NCBI GenBank assembly: GCA_030667035.1
Contig: DAOUWQ010000082.1
Span: 1 to 6,730, forward strand
DNA: 6,730 nt
Origin: Candidatus Heimdallarchaeota archaeon
GTDB lineage: Archaea; Asgardarchaeota; Heimdallarchaeia; JABLTI01
Direction of reading: 5' to 3'
Part shown: positions 1-5,139 of the stretch, one piece after another
Numbering within the stretch: the stretch's first letter is position 1
Layout of the letters: every line of letters begins with the position of its first letter
Program-made: the position numbers and the translations under genes
Notes under the pieces: model-generated
What the model was told of the DNA's origin: nothing
Database searches by the model: none
What the model saw: the letters and a program-made list of their open reading frames with translations, nothing else

Positions 1-400
1 AGCAATTGATGGTGGTGCAGATGCATTGGTTGTTATCAACACTGTACGAGCGATGGCTATTGATATTAAATATCGAAAACCAATTCTTGCTAATAAATTT
101 GGAGGATTGTCTGGACCTGCAGTGAAACCTATTGCTGTAAAGTGCGTCTATGATCTTTATTCTGCTTTCGGAGAAAAGATACCAATAGTTGGTGTCGGTG
201 GAGTTTCAAAGTGGGAAGATGTTGTTGAGTTTATGCTAGCCGGTGCATCTGCTGTTCAAATAGGAACTGCTTTGGCTTATTGTAAAGATCCACTTAAAAT
301 ATCAATATTCAATGATTTAGCAGAAGGATTACAACAATACTTGAAAACTGAAGGGTTCAAGAAAGCTTCAGATTTAATAGGATTGGCACATGCAGATTAA
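1..400 (+). CDS. pyrD: Dihydroorotate dehydrogenase, catalytic subunit (class 1B type), C-terminal fragment
   Basis: This is the C-terminal part of the FMN enzyme that oxidises dihydroorotate to orotate in pyrimidine synthesis. The reading frame is open from base 2 to the TAA at 398-400, giving 132 residues, roughly 40% of a usual ~300-residue PyrD. The TTG at 26 is internal, because the family motif GADALVVINT runs across it. Visible family signatures, numbered from the first complete codon, are N13-T14 of the substrate/FMN region, GGLSGPA at 34-40, the FMN-phosphate segment GVGGV at 64-68 and the final GTA at 88-90. The active-site cysteine loop lies in the missing N-terminal part and cannot be checked. 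Assignment to class 1B, which uses a partner subunit, rests on the adjacent pyrK. The gene is cut by the window edge and shows no sign of being broken. Confidence 0.95.
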   Translation, partial: AIDGGADALVVINTVRAMAIDIKYRKPILANKFGGLSGPAVKPIAVKCVYDLYSAFGEKIPIVGVGGVSKWEDVVEFMLAGASAVQIGTALAYCKDPLKISIFNDLAEGLQQYLKTEGFKKASDLIGLAHAD

Positions 401-404
401 TTTC

Positions 405-410
405 AGGAGA
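405..410 (+). promoter_or_regulatory. Ribosome binding site of pyrK
   Basis: AGGAGA ends seven bases before the ATG at 418 and sits in the 17-base gap after the pyrD stop. It fixes the pyrK start and supports translation from a pyrD-pyrK transcript. Confidence 0.75.
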
Positions 411-417
411 AGAAACG

Positions 418-1272
418 ATGACTATACAGAAACTTGGAACATTGAAAGTAGCACCTATCGATGATATCACCAGTCTTACGCCGGATGATTGTCGAGTGCC
501 AATAAAAGCAATTACTTTAACTGTCCCTGAACTAGCAAAATTCGCTTTACCCGGACAATATGCTATGATATGGTTATATGGTGTTGATGAAAAGCCAATG
601 GGAATTGCTAGCTGTAATCCTGATAAAGGAACCTTATCTTTTGCAATCGCTAAAATGGGCAAAGCTACTGAAGCAATTCATAGATTAAAGAAGGGAGACC
701 TTTTAGGAATTCGAGGACCATATGGCAAAGGGTTTACATTAGAAGGCAAAAATGTGGCTATTATTGGAGGCGGTACGGGAATCGCTCCAACCAAATTTCT
801 AGTAGAAGAAGCTCTTAGCAAAAAGCTAAAAGTAACTTTATTTCATGGTGCAAGAGCCGCAGAGGAATTAGCTTACAAAGAGTATTTTGAAAAATTGGAA
901 AACAAAAATGCTAACTTTACATATAAACCAAGCACAGATGATGGTTCATTTGGATACGAAGGATTTTCTACAAATTGTTTTGAATCAAGTATTGAAGAAG
1001 GAGCTATATTTGATCATGTTTACTCTTGCGGTCCGGAATTAATGATGTACTCTGCATTTAAAATAACTGAAACAAAAAACATTCCATTTCAAGCTTGTTT
1101 AGCAGATCGCTATTTCAAATGTGCAATAGGATTATGTGGTCAATGTACTGTAGATCCTCTTGGTCTACGATTATGTATAGATGGACCAGTATTAAATCAA
1201 GATCAACTTCAAAATGTGTCGGATTTCGGTAAATTTGGTCGTGATAAATACGGCAAGAAAGTTCCATTGTAA
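418..1272 (+). CDS. pyrK: Dihydroorotate dehydrogenase electron-transfer subunit PyrK (FAD, 2Fe-2S)
   Basis: PyrK carries electrons from the FMN of PyrD through a 2Fe-2S cluster and FAD to NAD+. The 284 residues follow the family order. A ferredoxin-reductase-like FAD barrel (about 1-105) has GQYAM at 46-50 and the DEKP flavin motif at 57-60. The NAD-binding lobe (about 110-225) has GGGTGIAP at 117-124 and CGP at 204-206. A C-terminal 2Fe-2S module has C235, C240, C243 and C253, spaced x4, x2 and x9, followed by DGPV. All four cluster ligands are present. In the RxYS-type flavin motif the last position is G62 instead of the usual Ser/Thr. The ATG at 418 is supported by AGGAGA upstream and by the normal family length. 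It lies 17 bases after pyrD and is probably cotranscribed with it. It converges on dnaK. Confidence 0.95.
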   Translation: MTIQKLGTLKVAPIDDITSLTPDDCRVPIKAITLTVPELAKFALPGQYAMIWLYGVDEKPMGIASCNPDKGTLSFAIAKMGKATEAIHRLKKGDLLGIRGPYGKGFTLEGKNVAIIGGGTGIAPTKFLVEEALSKKLKVTLFHGARAAEELAYKEYFEKLENKNANFTYKPSTDDGSFGYEGFSTNCFESSIEEGAIFDHVYSCGPELMMYSAFKITETKNIPFQACLADRYFKCAIGLCGQCTVDPLGLRLCIDGPVLNQDQLQNVSDFGKFGRDKYGKKVPL

Positions 1273-1320
1273 CATCATTTTGAATAGATAATATAATAAT
1301 CAATTAGAATATTCTACGAT

Positions 1321-1371
1321 AAAAAAAAAGGAGTGGATGGAAGTAGTTCTACTTCCAAAATTATTTTTATT
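1321..1371. terminator. Hairpin with flanking T tracts, probably terminating both dnaK and pyrK
   Basis: The segment 1339-1356 reads GGAAGTAGTTCTACTTCC, a perfect 8-bp inverted repeat around TT, so a realistic stem is 7 bp with a four-base loop. On the minus strand, after dnaK, the hairpin is followed nine bases later by a T9 tract (complement of 1321-1329). On the plus strand, after pyrK, it is followed by AAAA and a T-rich stretch at 1361-1371 that overlaps the dnaK stop. Archaeal polymerase stops at T tracts without needing a hairpin, so the T9 run alone could end the dnaK transcript. A short palindrome TAGAATATTCTA at 1305-1316 lies nearby and may have no role. Confidence 0.6.
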
Positions 1372-3247
1372 CTTCATCATCTTCTGTGACTTCGTAATCA
1401 ACATCAACAACATGTTCAGGCTCTGCAGAGGTGCCGGGAGGAGTAAATGATGCACCTGCACCTTCAGCAAATTGACTTGGGTCAAATCCAGCTGCTCCTG
1501 GTTGTCCGCCTGCTTGTTGGTAAACTTTTGAAACGATTTCATTCAATGTTTCCATTAAAGCATCTTTCTTTTGTTTAATTTGATCAGTGTTGTCAGTGGT
1601 AAGTGCTTGTCTCAATTCTTCTTGTTTTTCTTTGATTTGGCTAACTTCATCTTCGCTGATTTTTCCTTCCAAATCTTTGAGCGTTTTATCAACACCATAA
1701 ACAAGAGCATCAGCTTCGTTCTTCAATTGCACTTCTTCTAAGCGTTTTTGGTCTTCGGTTTCATATTGTTCTGCATCTTTAACCATACGCTCAATATCAT
1801 CTTTATGAATTCCACTTGGAGAAGTAACTGTTACTTGTTGCTCGTTTCCTGTACCCATGTCTTTAGCCTTCACTGCAACAATACCATTGACATCTATGTC
1901 AAAAGATACTTCAATTTGTGGAACACCTCTTGGTGCGGGTGGTATTCCTACTAATTGGAATCTTCCTAAGGTTTTGTTATCTTTAGCGAATTTTCTTTCG
2001 CCTTGCAGTACATGGATTTCTACACTTGGTTGATTAGCACTTGCTGTTGAGAAAATTTGACTCTTAGTTGTAGGAATAGTAGTATTTCTATCAACCATTG
2101 GGGTGTAAACTTGTCCTAAGGTTTCAATTCCTAATGTTAATGGAGTTACATCTAAAAGCAAAACATCTTTTACATCACCTTTAATGACACCAGCTTGAAC
2201 TGCTGCACCTATAGCAACACATTCATCAGGATTAATTCCTTTGAAGATTTTCTCCTCACCAAACATTTTAGCGATTTCTTCTCTGATTGCAGGCATTCTT
2301 GTAGCTCCACCTACTAGTAGAACTTTATTAATGTCTGCTGGTTTTTTCTTGGAATCCTTTAATGCTTGACGGGTTGGGCCCATGGTTTTTTCAACAAGGT
2401 CTGCAGTCATACTTTGGAATTGGGCTCTCGTAATTTCAAAGGTGAGATTCTTTGGTTTGCCGTATTTATCTACAGCGATGTAAGGAATATCAATTACTGC
2501 TCTTTGTTTATTTGAAAGTTCAACCTTGGCTTTTTCAGCTGCATCAAGTACTCTTTGAACAGCAGAAGGATCTTTGGTTAAGTCTATTCCTTCTTCTTTC
2601 TTGAAATCAGCATATACTGCATTCATAATACGCTCATCAAAGTCATCTCCACCAAGGAGATTGTTTCCGCTGGTAGCTTTTACTTCAAAAAGACCTTCAG
2701 CAGTTTCAAGAATTGAAACATCAAATGTTCCTCCACCAAGATCAAAAACGAGTATAGTTTCTTCTTTCTTCTTTCCAACACCATACGCTAGACATGCTGA
2801 AGTTGGTTCGTTAATTATCCTTAAAACTTCTAGACCAGCGATTTTTCCCGCATCTTTGGTAGCTTGTCTTTGACTATCTGTAAAGTATGCTGGGCAAGTA
2901 ATAACTGCTTCTTTTATTTCCTCTCCAAGATAGTCTTCGGCATCTTTCTTCAATTTGCGTAAAATCATTGCCGAGATTTCTTGTGGAGTATAAGATTTAT
3001 TATCAATAGTTGTCTTATGAGTAGAACCCATCTTTCGTTTTATTGAACGAACTGTTCTCTCTGGGTGAGAAACTGCTTGACGTTTTGCAATTTCACCTAC
3101 TATATGTTCTCCATCTTTTGTTACTGTTACAATCGAGGGAGTTATTCTTCCTCCTTCTGCATTTGGAATAATGGTTGGATTACCTCCTTCCATAAATGCA
3201 ATTGCTGAGTTTGTTGTTCCTAAATCGATACCTACAACTTTTGCCAT
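1367..3247 (-). CDS. dnaK: Hsp70 chaperone DnaK
   Basis: DnaK is the cytosolic ATP-dependent Hsp70 that binds and refolds exposed hydrophobic segments with DnaJ and GrpE. The 626 residues are full length. The nucleotide-binding domain (1 to about 360) shows IDLGTTNS at 7-14, INEPT at 145-149, VFDLGGGTFDVSIL at 167-180 and LVGGATRMP at 311-319. The interdomain linker DVLLLDVTPLTLG is at 361-373. The substrate-binding beta domain and helical lid follow, then a Gly/Ala/Pro-rich stretch (about 579-607) and the acidic tail VVDVDYEVTEDDEE. Compared with E. coli DnaK it lacks the roughly 25-residue insert after the SIKRKMG region (about 68-74), as is typical of Gram-positive and archaeal DnaKs. The INEPT loop continues S150-A-C152 where most DnaKs have AAA. 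The gene follows grpE by 46 bases, probably in one operon. No dnaJ follows, because pyrK converges from the other side. Confidence 0.98.
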   Translation of the reverse strand: MAKVVGIDLGTTNSAIAFMEGGNPTIIPNAEGGRITPSIVTVTKDGEHIVGEIAKRQAVSHPERTVRSIKRKMGSTHKTTIDNKSYTPQEISAMILRKLKKDAEDYLGEEIKEAVITCPAYFTDSQRQATKDAGKIAGLEVLRIINEPTSACLAYGVGKKKEETILVFDLGGGTFDVSILETAEGLFEVKATSGNNLLGGDDFDERIMNAVYADFKKEEGIDLTKDPSAVQRVLDAAEKAKVELSNKQRAVIDIPYIAVDKYGKPKNLTFEITRAQFQSMTADLVEKTMGPTRQALKDSKKKPADINKVLLVGGATRMPAIREEIAKMFGEEKIFKGINPDECVAIGAAVQAGVIKGDVKDVLLLDVTPLTLGIETLGQVYTPMVDRNTTIPTTKSQIFSTASANQPSVEIHVLQGERKFAKDNKTLGRFQLVGIPPAPRGVPQIEVSFDIDVNGIVAVKAKDMGTGNEQQVTVTSPSGIHKDDIERMVKDAEQYETEDQKRLEEVQLKNEADALVYGVDKTLKDLEGKISEDEVSQIKEKQEELRQALTTDNTDQIKQKKDALMETLNEIVSKVYQQAGGQPGAAGFDPSQFAEGAGASFTPPGTSAEPEHVVDVDYEVTEDDEE

Positions 3248-3254
3248 TTTATTT

Positions 3255-3259
3255 TCACC
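3255..3259 (-). promoter_or_regulatory. Ribosome binding site of dnaK
   Basis: The minus strand reads GGTGA seven bases before the dnaK ATG, matching the archaeal 16S tail. The grpE-dnaK spacer is otherwise an A-rich run on the coding strand with no T tract that would stop transcription, which fits one bicistronic message. Confidence 0.65.
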
Positions 3260-3293
3260 ATTTATTGTTAGTTTTTTTTGTCTGTTATTTTTT

Positions 3294-4019
3294 TTATTTG
3301 TTTGTTTTTTCTTGATCGTTACTTTTCTCGTTCTCTTCTTCTGAAGAAACCATAACCTTAGAGGCTCGAATAACTCGATCTTTTATTTTGTAACCCTTCT
3401 CAAATTGCTGAGCGATTTCATTAGCACGGAATTTATTAGTATTATCAACACAAATTGCTTCGTGGAATTGTGGATCAAAAGTATCACCAGGTTGAGGATT
3501 AATAATTGAAATACCTTCTTCATCCAAAATTTTTACTAGTTTTTTGTAGGTGATTTCTAATCCATCCAAAGGTACTTCTTCCTCCTTGTTTTTAACTGCG
3601 AAATCGATAATTCTACTTAGGTCATCTATAGGTTCAAAGACTTTGGAGAGTATTCGTTCTGATGAATATCGAATATTACTCTCTTCTTGTTTCTGTGCGC
3701 GTTTTTTATAGTTCTCAAAATCAGCTTTGAATCTTTGAAGTGAGTCTAAGTATTCCTTTCGTTCCTTTTTGACTTTCAAAATTTCTTCCTGGAGCTTTTC
3801 ATCAGTTTCTAGTATATCTTTGATACTAATATCTTTGAATTGTCCATCAAATTCCTTGAGAATTTTCTTTGCTTTAGGATTTTCATCAATTTTTTTCAAA
3901 ATTTCTTGAATTCTTGAAAGAGCTTCTATTTCATTATCATTTGTAGTACTTTGTTCTTCCTTTGTTTCACTGATTTCGTCAATGATTTCTTGTTTCTCAT
4001 TGTTCTTTGAGGGATTCAT
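3294..4019 (-). CDS. grpE: GrpE nucleotide exchange factor
   Basis: GrpE forms a dimer that opens the DnaK nucleotide-binding domain and releases ADP. The 241 residues are somewhat longer than E. coli GrpE (197). The extra length is mostly an acidic, charged N-terminal region (about 1-80) before the long helix. The helix carries LQRFKADFENYKKRAQK at about 94-110, a clear GrpE signature. The C-terminal beta domain has PGDTFDPQFHEA at 177-188 and GYKIKDRVIRASKVMVS at 209-225, the family's most conserved block. A Lys/Glu/Asn-rich tail follows. The start is supported by AGGAGA eleven bases upstream. The gene precedes dnaK, the order usual for this pair, and is divergent from the membrane-protein gene across a 342-base spacer with the likely promoter. 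Confidence 0.96.
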   Translation of the reverse strand: MNPSKNNEKQEIIDEISETKEEQSTTNDNEIEALSRIQEILKKIDENPKAKKILKEFDGQFKDISIKDILETDEKLQEEILKVKKERKEYLDSLQRFKADFENYKKRAQKQEESNIRYSSERILSKVFEPIDDLSRIIDFAVKNKEEEVPLDGLEITYKKLVKILDEEGISIINPQPGDTFDPQFHEAICVDNTNKFRANEIAQQFEKGYKIKDRVIRASKVMVSSEEENEKSNDQEKTNK

Positions 4020-4030
4020 AGTAGTTTCTT

Positions 4031-4036
4031 TCTCCT
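4031..4036 (-). promoter_or_regulatory. Ribosome binding site of grpE
   Basis: The minus strand reads AGGAGA ending eleven bases before the grpE ATG at 4019. It supports this start, and shows that the message has a leader and is not leaderless. Confidence 0.65.
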
Positions 4037-4165
4037 ATTTCATTCAGCAATTGTTTTCTCTGCTGGTTTTGAATTTCCTTATCAAGGGTTATTTTAATGT
4101 ATCTTCTATTGAGAATATTTACAATAGATTTACTAAGTTACTAATCCCCTTTGGTAAAACAAACG

Positions 4166-4177
4166 TTTTAAATATAT
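4166..4177. promoter_or_regulatory. TATA-like promoter element, orientation uncertain
   Basis: The plus strand reads TTTTAAATATAT, which contains TTTAAATA, a close match to the archaeal TATA consensus TTTAWATA. It reads well in both directions (ATATATTTAAAA on the minus strand). If used for grpE-dnaK it would start transcription near 4145-4150 and leave a leader of about 130 bases. If used for the membrane-protein gene it would start near 4195-4200 and leave about 160 bases. Neither flank is a clear factor B element, so the direction is not settled. Confidence 0.45.
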
Positions 4178-4180
4178 CTA

Positions 4181-4214
4181 TTTATGTGAGTAATTATTTT
4201 TATGTGAGGAATTA
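4181..4214. repeat. Tandem 16-bp direct repeat beside the TATA element
   Basis: TTTATGTGAGTAATTA (4181-4196) is repeated as TTTATGTGAGGAATTA (4199-4214), with one mismatch and a two-base spacer, a period of 18. The first copy begins three bases from the TATA-like element. For a leftward promoter (grpE-dnaK) the repeats would lie just upstream, an activator-type position. For a rightward promoter they would cover the start site, a repressor-type position. I find no third copy in phase. The repeats themselves are certain, while their role as a protein-binding site is inferred. Confidence 0.75.
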
Positions 4215-4361
4215 ACTTTCTAAGGTGTTTTTGTTTGGAATTTATTAGAAAATGAAGCGAAATCATTTGCAAAATAAATAGAATTTTACCACTAGGCAAA
4301 TCATTTTAATAGTACTAAAACTTGAAATCTTTTGTTAAGATAATCTGCTTTAGTTTGAAAT

Positions 4362-5123
4362 ATGAATCATCGGTGGAAGATATTAATGGGGATTAGTTTC
4401 AAATACGCTCAAAGAATTGCCAAACTCGGCACTCAATTGCTTATCCCATTAATAGTATTTGATACTACTTGGTCATTAATTCGATTTATTCTCTATAATA
4501 CTACTTTTGATGGAGAAAGCACTACCAAGTTCAATATTATTGAAAATATTATTACTAATACACTCTTTGCATCATTTGCTTGTGTTTTAGCTTTTGGAAT
4601 AATGATGTTGGGTATTTATTACATTAAGTTTAACAAGTTGGCAATTATTGCTTCAATAACCCTTCTCATGTATGTTGGTATTAAAGTTGCATTTATTTTC
4701 TTCAAGTTTACACAACTAATACCTGTTCCTATCGATGAATACATGAATAATACGTTTTATGTCTTTGAGTTAGTTACAAGCTTACTTTTGATCCTAGTAT
4801 TTATTATCTTTGACATCTTCCAAAGACGATTAAAAATCAGAGGAGAAATTGGTTATGGTGGTAGTATTTTCCCCTATATTTTTGGTACACTTGCTTTAGT
4901 TTATCCAATTTCAAATATTCTTAGTCTATTACAGGTTGATTATGAATCTAATACAGTAGCATTTCCAATTATGCGAACAATTGCTTTTGTTGCTTGTATG
5001 ATTGAGATATTGATTTATTTCGATTTACTCCGGAGATTCGATTTCATGCACAGCATTGACAATAAAAGTAATGATGAAGCTCCAATAGAAATCGACTCAG
5101 AAAGTATAGAAAGTGAAAAGTGA
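4362..5123 (+). CDS. Six-helix integral membrane protein of unknown function
   Basis: I do not recognise a family. The 253 residues show six hydrophobic segments at about 23-45, 66-88, 92-114, 131-153, 167-190 and 199-222. The protein has no cleavable signal peptide. A basic N-terminus (HRWK, KYAQRIAK) precedes the first helix. The third intermembrane loop (about 115-130) carries PVPIDEY, the basic QRRLKIR at 154-160 follows helix 4, and LLRRFDF at 222-228 follows helix 6. By the positive-inside rule both termini would be cytoplasmic. The tail from about 230 is acidic and soluble. No catalytic or transport motif is visible. The ATG at 4362 has no Shine-Dalgarno sequence. The ATG at 4386 (residue 9) has GGTGG nine bases upstream and would give 245 residues, so the shorter form is quite possible. 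The gene is divergent from grpE and converges on the nuclease-like gene. Confidence 0.8.
   Translation: MNHRWKILMGISFKYAQRIAKLGTQLLIPLIVFDTTWSLIRFILYNTTFDGESTTKFNIIENIITNTLFASFACVLAFGIMMLGIYYIKFNKLAIIASITLLMYVGIKVAFIFFKFTQLIPVPIDEYMNNTFYVFELVTSLLLILVFIIFDIFQRRLKIRGEIGYGGSIFPYIFGTLALVYPISNILSLLQVDYESNTVAFPIMRTIAFVACMIEILIYFDLLRRFDFMHSIDNKSNDEAPIEIDSESIESEK
4372..4376 (+). promoter_or_regulatory. Possible ribosome binding site favouring the internal start at 4386
   Basis: GGTGG lies nine bases before the second in-frame ATG (4386) of the membrane-protein gene, while nothing comparable precedes the first ATG at 4362. Translation from 4386 removes only eight residues and no membrane segment. The first ATG would need a leaderless message, for which the T-rich ATTTTAATAG at 4303-4312 is too far upstream. 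Confidence 0.4.
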
Positions 5124-5139
5124 GAAGAATTATCTTCTC
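5122..5139. terminator. Hairpin spanning the two convergent stop codons
   Basis: GAGAAGA (5122-5128) pairs with TCTTCTC (5133-5139) around the loop ATTA, a perfect 7-bp stem. It includes the last two bases of the membrane-protein stop (5121-5123) and the whole stop codon of the opposing gene (complement of 5130-5132). On the plus strand T-rich sequence follows. On the minus strand the following bases are only moderately T-rich. It could end or slow transcription from both sides, but the T tracts are weaker than at 1321-1371. Confidence 0.45.

Larger units (their letters stand above)
4020..4361. other. Divergent intergenic region between grpE and the membrane-protein gene
   Basis: These 342 bases are strongly AT-rich and hold no convincing gene. 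A frame that opens inside grpE and runs to about 4215 on the plus strand is antisense to the grpE start and resembles no known family. I see no tRNA, rRNA or box-type RNA. The notable contents are the grpE ribosome binding site, a TATA-like element at 4166-4177, a 16-bp direct repeat at 4181-4214, two copies of AAATCATTT at 4260-4268 and 4298-4306, and an imperfect palindrome at 4304-4320. Promoters for both flanking genes should lie here. Confidence 0.7.

Noticed and set aside
26..28. TTG as a start codon for a short protein
   Set aside because: The conserved PyrD sequence continues upstream of it in frame to base 2, so this is a truncated pyrD, not a small gene.
357..662. Minus-strand open frame over the pyrD-pyrK junction
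   Set aside because: It is antisense to two well-supported genes, including the pyrK ribosome binding site and start.
1115..1542. Minus-strand open frames over the pyrK end, the terminator and the dnaK end
   Set aside because: They overlap conserved coding sequence of pyrK or dnaK in another frame and are low-complexity translations.
1748..2873. Plus-strand open frames inside dnaK
   Set aside because: They are antisense to a highly conserved full-length dnaK, resemble no family and have no ribosome binding site.
4181..4214. CRISPR-like reading of the direct repeat
   Set aside because: There are only two copies, with a two-base spacer, no array and no cas genes in the window.
3982..4215. 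Plus-strand open frame of 77 codons across the grpE start
   Set aside because: It is antisense to the grpE N-terminus, low-complexity and without a ribosome binding site; its 3' part covers the TATA element and direct repeat.
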